From positions 459,001 to 523,000 of the forward strand of contig NZ_CP029552.1 of the NCBI RefSeq assembly GCF_003173775.1: a stretch of 64,000 nt of DNA, given 5' to 3'. The DNA comes from Methylobacterium sp. 17Sr1-1 (lineage in GTDB: Bacteria; Pseudomonadota; Alphaproteobacteria; Rhizobiales; Beijerinckiaceae). The translations under genes were made by a program, and so were the position numbers. The notes under the pieces are model-generated. The model was given only the letters and a program-made list of their open reading frames with translations. It made no database searches and had not been told where the DNA came from. Below are positions 9,211 to 19,100 of this stretch, in pieces (positions within the stretch are counted from its first letter, which is position 1; every line of letters starts with the position of its first letter).

Positions 9211-10203
9211 ATGCAGCGACGTTCCCTCGGCCGCTCCGGCCTCACCGTCTCCGCCCCCGGCCTCGGCTGCATGGGATTCTCGGAATTCTACGGTCCGACC
9301 GACGCGGCGGCGGCGCCCGCCGCCCTCGAGGCCGCCCTGGCGCTGGGCTACGACTTCCTCGACACCGCCGACCTTTACGGCCACGGCCGCAACGAGGAAT
9401 TGCTCGGCCGCGTGCTGAAGGGCCGGCGCGATCGCGTCGTGCTGGCGACGAAGTTCGGCATCGTGCGCCGGGAGGGGTCGAGCGAGCGTCGGATCGACAA
9501 CAGCCCGGCCTACCTCGCCGCCGCCTGCGAAGCCTCCCTGCGCCGCCTCGGCGTCGAGACGATCGACCTCTATTACTGCCACCGCCGCGACCCGTCGGTG
9601 CCGATCCCCGAGATGGTCGGCGCCATGGCGCGCCTCGTCGAGGCCGGCAAGGTGCGGGCGCTCGGCCTGTCGGAGGTCTCGCCCGAGACCCTGCGGGCCG
9701 CCCACGCGGTCCACCCGATCGCCGCGGTGCAGACCGAGTATTCCCTGTGGAGCCGGGAGCCCGAGCAGGGTCTTCTGGCGGCCTGCCGCGAGCTCGGGGT
9801 CGCCCTCGTCGCCTATTCGCCCCTCGGCCGCGGCTTCCTCACCGGGGCGCTCGACGTCGATACCCTCGCCCCGGACGACTTTCGCCGCGGCAACCCGCGC
9901 TTCCAGGGCGAGGCGCTGGCGCAGAACCGCCGGCTCGCGGAGGCACTGGGCGCGTTCGCCTGCGAGCGCGGCGCCACCTCCGGCCAGGTGGCCCTGGCCT
10001 GGCTGATGGCCCGCAGCCCCGACGTGATCCCGATCCCGGGCACCCGCCGGCCCGAGCGCCTGGCCGAGAACGCGGCCGCCGCCGACCTCGCCCTCTCGGC
10101 CTCGGACATCGCCGCCCTCGACGCGCTGTTCGCCCCGGGCGCGGCGGCCGGCGCACGCTACGCCCCGGGCGGGATGGCGGGCATCGAGAGCGCGGCCGGG
10201 TAG
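9211..10203 (+). CDS. Aldo/keto reductase
   Basis: A 330-residue NADPH-dependent aldo/keto reductase with the expected landmarks. FLDTADLYG holds the catalytic Asp and Tyr, VVLATKFG the Lys and YYCHRRD the His, and the cofactor-binding end reads IPIPGTRRPERLAENA. AAGG-type ribosome binding sequence (AAGGAG) precedes the ATG at 9211; an in-frame TTG at 9202 is less likely. Reduces or oxidises carbonyl compounds in the cytoplasm; the substrate cannot be inferred. Divergent LysR gene upstream. Confidence 0.9.
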   Translation: MQRRSLGRSGLTVSAPGLGCMGFSEFYGPTDAAAAPAALEAALALGYDFLDTADLYGHGRNEELLGRVLKGRRDRVVLATKFGIVRREGSSERRIDNSPAYLAAACEASLRRLGVETIDLYYCHRRDPSVPIPEMVGAMARLVEAGKVRALGLSEVSPETLRAAHAVHPIAAVQTEYSLWSREPEQGLLAACRELGVALVAYSPLGRGFLTGALDVDTLAPDDFRRGNPRFQGEALAQNRRLAEALGAFACERGATSGQVALAWLMARSPDVIPIPGTRRPERLAENAAAADLALSASDIAALDALFAPGAAAGARYAPGGMAGIESAAG

Positions 10204-10268
10204 CGCGCCGTCGAGGGGAGGCCGCCTCGCCCGCGGCGGGCGGAGCCGGGCCGCGCGAGCGTCGTCGC

Positions 10269-11450
10269 TCAGAGCACCTTTCGGACGGGAGGAATACGGC
10301 GGAGCGCCCAGGCGCCCGCCCAGCTCGCCGCGAACGCGACGACGAACACGACCGCGCCCTTGAGGGGAGCGCCGAGCGGCAGGCCCAGGAGCGCGGCTTG
10401 AGCCCAGGTCACGGCCGGGTAATGCAGCAGGTAGATGGCGAAGGCGTTCGCCGACAGGCTGTCCCAGGCGGCGGAACGTCTTCCGCCGAAGCGGAGGAAC
10501 AGAGCCGGGAGCGCGAGGGCGGCGGCGGCGCAGAACACCGTCCGCGCCGCGCCCGCCAGGGCGAGCGCCTCCCGCGCCGGCAGCCGGCTCCCGATCGCCG
10601 CCGCGGCGACGAGGGCGGCTCCCGCGGCAAGGGCGAGGAGGCCCCACGGGCGCCAGCGCGCGGCGAGCGCCCGGCCGACATCCAGGAGTGCCGGCCTCCC
10701 GCCCCGTCCGAGCGCGACGCCGGTGGCGAAATAGGCCGCGTAGAGCCCGATGCGGCTGGCCTGGATCGCCAGCGGCCCGATCCCGACCCAGCGCGCCGGG
10801 CCGACCGCGAGGAGGAGGGGCAGGTAGGCGAGGCCGGAGAGACCGACGAGCAGGAGGAAGCCCCGGCCCGGCGCGCGGGCCCGCCCCGGCCGGTCGCGGG
10901 TTCTCAGGACGAACAGGACGGCGGCGGCCGCGTCGAACGCCAGGAGGACGCCGATGAACCAGGGCGGCCCGCTCGGCCAGGGCCCGGTCGTCACCGTCCG
11001 GACCCAGAATGCCGCGAAGCCGGGCCGGCCCCCGGCCTGCAGGTACGAGGGGTAGTAGGCGAGCGGCATCAGGGTCGTCACGGCGACGGCGAAGGGCAGG
11101 CCGAGGCGCCGCGCCCGGCCGCGCAGGTAGGCGCCGGCCCCCTTCCGCTCGAGCCCGTCCCGGACGAACAGGCCCGACAGCCCGAACAGCAGCGGCATGA
11201 AGAAGGCATCGTCGAGCAGCACGAGCCTGTCGAAGCCGCCCCAGCGTTGCGGATCGACGATCGGTGCCGTCGACAGGGCGTAGTGAGCGCGGTCGACATG
11301 CCCGAAGCTGCAGTAGGCGAGGACGGCGTGGTGCAGGACGACGAGGCCGACGAGGGCGCCCCGCAGCCGGTCGAGGGCCGTGAGGCGCTCCTCCGGCGCG
11401 GCGGGCGGAGTCGGCGGCGCGGGTGGGGTGCGGCGGAGGAAGGGAAGCAT
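10269..11450 (-). CDS. Acyltransferase family membrane protein (OpgC/acyltransferase-3 type)
   Basis: A 393-residue polytopic membrane protein. The N-terminus reads RLTALDRLRGALVGLVVLHH, the hallmark of acyltransferase-3 proteins, where the arginine and histidine near the first helix are conserved. About ten hydrophobic segments follow. These enzymes transfer acyl groups to surface glycans or lipids; the acceptor is unknown. The C-terminus ends in a basic tail. No operon partner. Confidence 0.8.
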   Translation of the reverse strand: MLPFLRRTPPAPPTPPAAPEERLTALDRLRGALVGLVVLHHAVLAYCSFGHVDRAHYALSTAPIVDPQRWGGFDRLVLLDDAFFMPLLFGLSGLFVRDGLERKGAGAYLRGRARRLGLPFAVAVTTLMPLAYYPSYLQAGGRPGFAAFWVRTVTTGPWPSGPPWFIGVLLAFDAAAAVLFVLRTRDRPGRARAPGRGFLLLVGLSGLAYLPLLLAVGPARWVGIGPLAIQASRIGLYAAYFATGVALGRGGRPALLDVGRALAARWRPWGLLALAAGAALVAAAAIGSRLPAREALALAGAARTVFCAAAALALPALFLRFGGRRSAAWDSLSANAFAIYLLHYPAVTWAQAALLGLPLGAPLKGAVVFVVAFAASWAGAWALRRIPPVRKVL

Positions 11451-11737
11451 CGCGGACCCTGCGGCAGGGACGGATCCGTTCTACGCGGCCCGGGTGCGTC
11501 GCTCCATGGCCGAGCTGCTGCGCGGCCCGGAAAAGCGGCCGCCAATAAGCCGTAGCCGCCGAGGCGAATGGATCAGGCTCTTACAAATTTAATGAATATC
11601 TCGATCTCATATTAAAACCACAACCCCCTTGTGTGTTCGAGCTGAGAATCAGCATCGTCACGCAGCGGCACCAGTAATGATTGTTCAATCACTCCGCCGC
11701 ACACTGTGAATCCGCGCCGCAGCCGTCACGGGGTGCC

Positions 11738-14608
11738 ATGTATCGTGCGTTCGTCTGTCTGACTGCCGAGCATACGGTCTGGGCCGTTCCGCTGGCGGCT
11801 CTGGTCGCGTGGTTCTCCTGCCTTACGGCCCTGCAGCTCTTCGGGCAGGCACGTGCCGCGCGCGGCGGACGCTCGCTCGGCTGGCTCCTCGGCGCGGCCT
11901 TCTCGGCCGGGGCCGGAACCTGGAGCACGCACTTCATCGCCATGCTGGGCTACGATCCGGGGGTGGGCGTCGGCTACGATCCGGCGGCGACCCTCGCCTC
12001 GCTCCTCGTCGGCGTAGCCGGCGCGCTCGCGGCCCTGGGCCTTCTGCGCCGGGCCCGTGGCACCTCCGGCCGCCTCGCCGCGGGCCTCCTCCTGAGCCTC
12101 GGCGTCGCCGCCATGCACGCCACCGGCATGCAGGGCGTACACGTGCCGGGCACCTTCGTCTGGCATCCGAACCTCGCCGTCGCGGCCCTGGTGGTGGGGG
12201 CCGCCCTGTCCTGCGCCGCGCTCGTGGTGTTCCGGCGCCGGGGCGAGCGCCGCAGCCTGATCCCCGCGGCGACCCTGCTGGCCGGCGGGATCGTGCTGCT
12301 GCACCTCCTCGCCATGGCGGCCGCGGAGGTCGTGCCCGATCCCCGCGCGGGGGACGGGGCCGACAGCCTGCCGCGGGCCGTGCTCGCCGCCGGCATCGCC
12401 GCCGTCACCCTCGCGGTGCTCGCCTGCTCGGCCCTGGCGCTGGTCGCCGATCGCCTGCGGCGGATGAACGGCGTGCTGAGCGGGCAGAAGGCGGCCCTGC
12501 TCGCCAGCGAGGAACGCATGCGGGCACTCACCGACGCTCTCCCGCAGATGGTCTGGGTCGTCAGGGACGACGGCACGACCCTCTACTCCAATCGGCCGTT
12601 CCGGGCGTTCTTCGGCGCGCGCGCCGCCGCTTACGCGCTGTGCATCGAGCTCCAGCACCCCGACGACCGCGACAAGGCCGCCGCCACGTGGCTGCGGGCG
12701 CGGACGGAACGGCGGGCCCTCGCGACGGAGCTGCGCTGGCGCGATCCCTCGGGCGCGTATCGCTTTCACAAGATCGTCATCGCCCCGGCCCTGCAGCAGA
12801 ACGGCGTCGTCGAGTGGATCGGCACGGCGCTCGACATCGACGACATGGTCCGCGCCCGCGAGGCGCTTCAGGTGAGCGAGGAGCGCCTGGCGCTGGCGCT
12901 CGACGCGAGCAGCGACGGCCTGTGGGATTGCGACCTCGCCACCGGCGTGGCCTGGACCTCGGACCGCTGGTGGCACATGCTCGGCTACGCCCCGGGCGAG
13001 CTGCCCTCCCGCAGCAGCACCTGGCGCGCGCTCCTCCATCCCGACGACCGGGCCGAAGCCCGCGCCAAGCTCGCGGCGCATCTCGGGGGAGCGACGCCGG
13101 TCTTCGCGTGCGAGCACCGGCTGCGGCGCAAGGACGGCACCTGGGGCTGGTTCCTCACGCGCTCGAAGGTCGTCGCGCGCGGGGCCGACGGGCGGGCGAC
13201 ACGGATCGTGGGCACTCACGTCGATATCGGCGTGCGCAAGGAGGCGGAGAGCCGGATCGCCCACATGGCGGCCCACGATGCCCTCACCGACCTGCCCAAC
13301 CGCACCCTGTTCCGCGAGCGGCTGCGGCAGCGGCTGTCCGGGATCGGGCGCGGCGAGGGCGCCTGCGCGGTCCTGTGCGTCGATCTCGACCGGTTCAAGG
13401 AGGTCAACGACGCCCTCGGCCATCTCGCCGGCGACGCGCTGCTGCGCGAGGTCGCGCTCCGCCTGCGGGCAGGCCTTTCGGGCCAGGACATCGCGGCGCG
13501 GCTCGGCGGCGACGAGTTCGCGGTGCTGCTCGCCGCCATCGACGGCCCGGGCGACGCGATGGCGCGGGCGCAAGGACTCGTGCGGGCGATCGGCCGGCCG
13601 ATCCGGCTCGGCGACCAGTCGGTCGAGATCGGCGCGAGCATCGGCATCGCCGCCTCGCCGGCCGACGGGACCGACGAGGAGACCCTCGTCCGGCGCGCCG
13701 ACCTCGCCCTCTACAAGGCGAAGGCGGAGGGGCGGAACGCGGCCCGCGCCTTCGACCCGGCGATGGACCTGGCGCTCGCGGAGCGGCGGCAGCGGGAGAC
13801 CGACCTGCGCCGGGCGATCGCGCGGGACGAACTGGTGCTGCACTACCAGCCGCAGGTGCGACCCGGCCAGGGCCGGCGTTCCCCCGGGCCGGCCTTCGGG
13901 GGAACGCTCGTCGGCTTCGAGGCGCTGGTGCGCTGGCGGCATCCGTCGCGCGGCCTGGTGCCGCCGGGCGCCTTCATTCCGCTCGCCGAGGAGACCGGCC
14001 TCGTCGTTCCCCTCGGCGAGTGGGTCCTGCGCGCGGCCTGCGGCGAGGCGGCGGGCTGGGCCCGCCCGCTCACGATCGCGGTCAACCTGTCGCCACGCCA
14101 GTTCCAGCAGGTCGACCTGCCCGAGCGCGTCCTGGCGATCCTGACCGAGACCGGCCTGCCGCCGGAGCGGCTCGAGATCGAGGTGACCGAGACGGTCATC
14201 ATCAACGACATGGCCCGCGCCCTGTCGGTCCTGCGCCGGCTGAAGTCGCTGGGGATCCGGATCGCCATGGACGATTTCGGCACCGGCTACTCGTCGCTGG
14301 CGACGCTGCAGGCCTTCCCGTTCGACACGATCAAGATCGACCGCTCCTTCGTCAGCCAGCTCGAGCGGCGCCCGGCCTCGGCGGTGATCGTGCGCGCCGT
14401 GCTCGGCCTAGGGACCAGCCTCGGCATCCGGGTGGTGGCCGAGGGCGTCGAGACCGAGGCGCAGATGCGCGTCCTGCTCGGCGAGGGTTGCGCGGAGATG
14501 CAGGGCTACCTGTTCGGCAAGCCGCAGCCCGTCGCGCAGCTTGCCACTGTGATGGCCGGGGAGGGGGTTTTCACCGAGGCGGCGGGCCGGCTGGCGGCGA
14601 ACGGCTGA
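11738..14608 (+). CDS. MHYT-PAS-PAS-GGDEF-EAL membrane c-di-GMP protein
   Basis: This is a 956-residue protein. Residues about 10-240 form a seven-helix MHYT-like sensor with degenerate motifs (WSTHFIAM, AAMHATGM, LLHLLAM). Two PAS domains follow at about 270-525, then GGDEF (intact GGDEF near 588) and EAL (FEALVRW near 726, DDFGTGYSSL near 844). The RxxD inhibitory site five residues before GGDEF reads SGQD, so feedback inhibition is probably lost. Cyclase and phosphodiesterase motifs are both intact, so net activity cannot be decided. ATG 11738 is chosen over an in-frame TTG at 11681. The upstream 100 bp is AT-rich and probably carries the promoter. Confidence 0.9.
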   Translation: MYRAFVCLTAEHTVWAVPLAALVAWFSCLTALQLFGQARAARGGRSLGWLLGAAFSAGAGTWSTHFIAMLGYDPGVGVGYDPAATLASLLVGVAGALAALGLLRRARGTSGRLAAGLLLSLGVAAMHATGMQGVHVPGTFVWHPNLAVAALVVGAALSCAALVVFRRRGERRSLIPAATLLAGGIVLLHLLAMAAAEVVPDPRAGDGADSLPRAVLAAGIAAVTLAVLACSALALVADRLRRMNGVLSGQKAALLASEERMRALTDALPQMVWVVRDDGTTLYSNRPFRAFFGARAAAYALCIELQHPDDRDKAAATWLRARTERRALATELRWRDPSGAYRFHKIVIAPALQQNGVVEWIGTALDIDDMVRAREALQVSEERLALALDASSDGLWDCDLATGVAWTSDRWWHMLGYAPGELPSRSSTWRALLHPDDRAEARAKLAAHLGGATPVFACEHRLRRKDGTWGWFLTRSKVVARGADGRATRIVGTHVDIGVRKEAESRIAHMAAHDALTDLPNRTLFRERLRQRLSGIGRGEGACAVLCVDLDRFKEVNDALGHLAGDALLREVALRLRAGLSGQDIAARLGGDEFAVLLAAIDGPGDAMARAQGLVRAIGRPIRLGDQSVEIGASIGIAASPADGTDEETLVRRADLALYKAKAEGRNAARAFDPAMDLALAERRQRETDLRRAIARDELVLHYQPQVRPGQGRRSPGPAFGGTLVGFEALVRWRHPSRGLVPPGAFIPLAEETGLVVPLGEWVLRAACGEAAGWARPLTIAVNLSPRQFQQVDLPERVLAILTETGLPPERLEIEVTETVIINDMARALSVLRRLKSLGIRIAMDDFGTGYSSLATLQAFPFDTIKIDRSFVSQLERRPASAVIVRAVLGLGTSLGIRVVAEGVETEAQMRVLLGEGCAEMQGYLFGKPQPVAQLATVMAGEGVFTEAAGRLAANG

Positions 14609-14688
14609 CGGGGCCGGGCGGGCCTTGCCGGGCCGGACACCGGTGATAGAGCAGCCACCGCGGGCTCGTGCCCCGCCGAGGGTCAATC

Positions 14689-15891
14689 ATGCTCGTGGCG
14701 GGATCGAAGGCCGTCGAACGCAGCGTCGTTACCGGAGACATTCCGGCGAACCCCGCGGAACGCCTGCCCGTGCTCGACGCGATGCGCGGCCTTGCGCTGC
14801 TGGGTGTTCTGGCGATCAATCTCGAGGGCGAGTTCCGGGTCTCGATCTTCCGGCAGTTCCTGCCCGGCCCGCCGGAGGCCGGCCTCGACCGCTGGATCGA
14901 CGCCCTCCTCGTGATCTTCGTCGACATGAAGGCGTTCGCGCTGTTCTCGCTTCTCTTCGGCGTCGGGTTGGCGATGCAGGGCGAGCGGCTGGCCGGCGCT
15001 CCGCGCCTGCTCGTGCGCCGCCTCCTCGTGCTGCTCGGGTTCGGGCTCGTCCACCTGTTCCTAATCTGGAACGGCGACATCCTCACCGAATACGCCATCG
15101 CGGGGCTGATCGTCCTGCCCTTCCTGTTCGGGCCTCGATGGCTGATGGCAGTCCTTTGCGCGGCCTGCCTCGTCATCTACGCCCTGCAACCGCTCCTGCC
15201 GCCCCTGGTGCCCTTCCCCGAGCGGGCCTGGCTGGCCCGGCAGGTGGCGGTGGCCGACCGTGTCTACGCGGCCGGCACCTTCGCCGAGATCCTGGACTTC
15301 CGGATCCGGGAGGTCGCCGGGTTCCTGCCGCTGCACGTCTTCGTCCTGCCGCGCACGCTGGGCCTGTTCCTCCTCGGCGCCCTCGCCTGGAGAAGCGGAC
15401 TCGTCCGCAGCGCGGCGCGGTTCACCGCGGGGCTCGGGTGGTGTGCCGCCATCGCGGTCGGCCTCGGTCTGGTCCTGACCCTGGCGACCTCGGCGCGCAG
15501 CTATTCCGGCTGGCCATCCCTCAGGGGGTTCGAGATCGTTGCCGCGCCGACCGGAACGATCCTCCTGGCGCTGGGCTACGCCGCCGCGATCCTCGCCGCC
15601 GGGTCGACGGAAACGGGCCGGCGCCGGCTCGCCTGGGCGGAGCCGGTCGGCCGCATGGCCTTCACCAACTACATCGTGCAGTCGTTGGTGCTCGGATTCG
15701 TCTTCTACGGCTACGGGCTCGCGCTGTTCAGCAAGCTCGGCCTCACGGCGGGATTCGGCATCGTGCTCGCCCTCTACGCCGCCCAGGTCGTCGCGAGCCG
15801 CCTCTGGCTGGCGCAGTTCCGCTACGGCCCGCTGGAGTGGCTGTGGCGCGTGATCATGTACGGGCGATGGCTGCCGATCCGGCAGGCGTGA
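14689..15891 (+). CDS. DUF418 family membrane protein
   Basis: A 400-residue integral membrane protein. The start region ERLPVLDAMRGLALLGVLAI and the C-terminal segment GRMAFTNYIVQSLVLGFVFY, ending in YGPLEWLWRVIMYG, are characteristic of DUF418 proteins, whose function is uncertain (transport or acyl transfer has been suggested). About ten hydrophobic helices. It follows the MHYT-GGDEF-EAL gene in the same direction with an 80-bp gap. Confidence 0.85.
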   Translation: MLVAGSKAVERSVVTGDIPANPAERLPVLDAMRGLALLGVLAINLEGEFRVSIFRQFLPGPPEAGLDRWIDALLVIFVDMKAFALFSLLFGVGLAMQGERLAGAPRLLVRRLLVLLGFGLVHLFLIWNGDILTEYAIAGLIVLPFLFGPRWLMAVLCAACLVIYALQPLLPPLVPFPERAWLARQVAVADRVYAAGTFAEILDFRIREVAGFLPLHVFVLPRTLGLFLLGALAWRSGLVRSAARFTAGLGWCAAIAVGLGLVLTLATSARSYSGWPSLRGFEIVAAPTGTILLALGYAAAILAAGSTETGRRRLAWAEPVGRMAFTNYIVQSLVLGFVFYGYGLALFSKLGLTAGFGIVLALYAAQVVASRLWLAQFRYGPLEWLWRVIMYGRWLPIRQA

Positions 15892-15946
15892 GGCCGGCCC
15901 TCGCTCAATTCCCTCTGCCTCTATCCCGGCCAAGTGCAGCGTCAGC

Positions 15947-16061
15947 GGAAGGAAGATCCGGGATCCAGCAAAAGAAGTCGCGAAGCGTCTGCATGTGTGC
16001 AACGTTGCAACGGACAGAGCCGCTTCGCGGCACTTCTCTCCTGGATCCCGGATCTCCTTCC
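15947..16061. repeat. Palindromic element between convergent genes
   Basis: Two 41-base arms (15947-15987 and 16021-16061) are imperfect inverted copies of each other, sharing GATCCGGGATCCAG and CGCGAAGCG. The loop carries a further dyad, TGCAACGTTGCA. It lies between the converging DUF418 and alpha-2-macroglobulin genes and could fold into a long hairpin that stops transcription from both sides. A weaker outer symmetry extends the element on both flanks. Confidence 0.75.
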
Positions 16062-16123
16062 ACTTCGTTCCAGTCGTCCGGGAAAGGGTGGGGGTGGAAA
16101 GGGATATCGCTTCCCTCCGGCAC

Positions 16124-19100
16124 TTACCGCGCCGCCCCCACCTCCAGCGTCCCGAACGCCGTGCGCCCGTAGCGCTCGGGCCGGTACATGTCCTCGATCG
16201 TCGCCGCCGGGTGGACGTAGCGGCCGGGCGTCACCGCCCGCACCGTGTAGGCGACGCTGAAGAAGGCGGACTGGCTCGGGTCGCGGTCGTAGGCCGCCAC
16301 GAAGCGGTCGTCGCGGAACTCGGTGTGGGTGGGCTTCACGTCGGACTTCGCCCAGGCGAGGCCGGCGGTCGCGTCCGCGTCGAGGAGCTTCGGGTTGTCG
16401 ATCTCGAGGCCCGCCGGCAGGCGGTCGACGAGGAGCAGGCGGCCGGCGCTGGCCTTGGCCTCGGTCACCTTCAGCACCACGACCAGCCGGTCGTTCTGGC
16501 GCAACGCCGCGAGGTCGGCCGGGCTGCCGTCCAGGCGGTGGTAGCTGCGCTCGATCGTGTAGCCCTTCGCCTCCGCCGGCTCCGGCACCGCCGGGTTGCC
16601 CGAGACGCCCAGCGCGAGCTGCACCGGGGCGGTGCCACGATTCGTCACCGTCACCGGCTTGGCCTCCAGGGCGGCGCCGGGGAACGTGCGGTAGAGCGCG
16701 CCCGTCACCGGCGCGCCGTCGAGGGCGAGCGAGGGCGCGTCCTTCCCCGCATCTTTCGCGAGCTCGGCCGCCGCCAGCACCATCCAGGCCTGTTCCTGGG
16801 TGCTGGTCGGGCGGCCGGACTCGCGCTCCTCGCCCACCACGGTGCCGAGCGAACCGAGCGCGTCCCGCGCCACGCCGGTCTCGGCGGCGAGGGCAATCAG
16901 CCCGGCGCCGTCGCGCAGGCGCGAGCCGTAATCGGCCCGGTAGGCGCCGCCGTCGCGCTCGGCCCGAAGCGCCGCCACGGCGGCCTCGAAGGCGGTGCGG
17001 GCCCGGGCCCGGTCGCCGAGCAGAGCGAGCGCCGCCGCGATCTGGCCGCGGGCGAGCGGCGTCGCGAAGGAGGCGAGCTTGGTGTCGGCGAGATAGCGCA
17101 GGTCGCCCATCACCGGCCGGCCGTTGCGGGCGAGCACGTAGGCCGCGTAGGCGAGGTCGAGGCCGCCCTCCGTCACCTCGCTGGCGTTGGCCACGCTGTT
17201 GCGCAGCCGGTCGAGGGCGAGGGTGAGGGCGGTCGGCGGCACGGCGAAGCCGCGCTCCCGCGCCCGGGTCAGGAAGTCGGTGGCGTAGGCGGTGAGCCAC
17301 AGATCCTCGGCCTGGCCCGCCGACCACAGCCCGAAGGCGCCGCTCGCATCCTGGCGCGACAGCACCCGGTCGATGGCCCCCTTCACCCGCTCGTCGGCGC
17401 TGCCGTCGAGGCCGAGCTGGGTCAAGGCCGCCAGCCGGTTGACTGAGAGCAGCGGCAGGGCCCGGCTCACCACCTGCTCGGTGCAGCCGTAGGGATAGCG
17501 GTCGAGGGCCTGGAGCAGGGCCGGCACGTCGATCCCGCCGAAGGGCGAGGCCGCGAGCGTGACGGAGCCGGTGCCCGGGATCACCTCGGCGAGGAGGTCG
17601 CCCGACACGGTCAGGCTCGCGCCGGGCGCGAGGGTGCGGACCTCGCGGCGCAGCAGCGCCCCGGTGCCGGGCTGGATGCTTAAGCCGAAGCTCTGGCCGG
17701 CGGGCTCGGGCAGACCCGGGCCGGTCAGGCGCAGGTCGATGCGGGCGAGGCCCGGGCCCGCGGCGGTGAGCGGGATCTCGACCGACCCGCGCCCGCCCGG
17801 CTCCAGGCGGAGCGAGCGGCTCAGCGCACCGGCCGGCACCACCACCGGCCCGGCGAGGTCGACATCGACCGCGTAGTCGCCGGCCTGCCCTTCGACGTTG
17901 TCGAGGGCGACATGCAGGCGCGAGCGGTCGCCGACATCGAGGAAGCGCGGCAGGGTGCCGCTCGCCACGACCGGATCGCGGATCACCACGTCGGCCGAGG
18001 CCGCCCCGACCCGCGCCGCGCTCCAGGCCGTCACCATCACCCGGGCGGTGCCGTTGAAGGCGGGCAGGGAGAAGTTCACCTCGGCCCGGCCGTCCGGCCC
18101 GACCGTGACGACGCCCGAGTAGCGCGCCAGCGGCGCTTGCGCCGGCGGCGCGCCCTCCAGCTCCGCGCCCCCGGCGTCGCCGCCGGAGCGGATGGCGCCC
18201 AGCGTGCCCTGCATGCCGTCGATCAGGTAGCCGTAGAGGTCGCGGATCTCGGCCGAGAGCGCCTTCTGGCCGAAGAAGAACCCGAACGGATCCGGATTGG
18301 CGTAGCGGGTGAGATTGAGGATGCCGACATCGACCGCCGCCACGGTCACCCGCGCCTCCTCGCCGGGTTTCAGCCCCGCGAGGCGGATCGGCAGGCGCAA
18401 CTCGCCCCGCGGCCGGACCTTGGCGGGGGCCTCCACCGTGACGCCGAGGCTGCGGGCGTCGCGGTCGATCCCGAACCAAGCGAGCCCCATCGCCCGCCCG
18501 GGCAGGCGCTTGGCCGCCTGGTCGAGGGGTCGGTAGGCGGTGGCGACGAGGTAGGCGCCGGCGCCCCAATCCGGCTTCACCGGGATCTCGACGGTGGCGC
18601 CGCCCGCCGGCAGGTCGAGGGTGCGGATCTCGTGGACCTTGTCGCTCACCACCGCGACGGTGGCGGTGCCGGCAAAGCGCGGGCGTAAGGTGGCCTTCAG
18701 CGTCTCGCCCGAGGCGTAGGCGTCGCGGTCGAGGGTGAGGTCGAGGAGGTCGGGCGCGTCGGCGGTCTCGGACCCGCTCCAGCCGACGCTGAACGACAGG
18801 CTCGCCGCCTCGAGGCCGGGGCCGCGCACCTCCAGGCGGTACTGGCCGAGCCCGACCGGCATCGCCAGCGTCGCCGGGGCGGCCGCCGCCAGGGCGACGC
18901 GGCCGTTGGCGACCTTGGCGGTGGTCTTGACCGGCTCGTAGGACCAGCGCCCGTCGGCGCGGTACCATTGGTAGCGCCGGTCGACCCGCAGCAGGGTCCA
19001 GGTCGCCTCGGCCGGCAGCCGGGTGCCGTCGGGCCGCGCGGCCGCCACCTCGAACGTCGCGGTCGCGCCCTCGCGCAACTCGCCGAAGGTCTTTTTGATG

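Noticed and set aside
9133..10647. 504-residue minus-strand frame opposite the aldo/keto reductase
   Set aside because: Low-complexity mirror of the real gene; no domain and no start signal.
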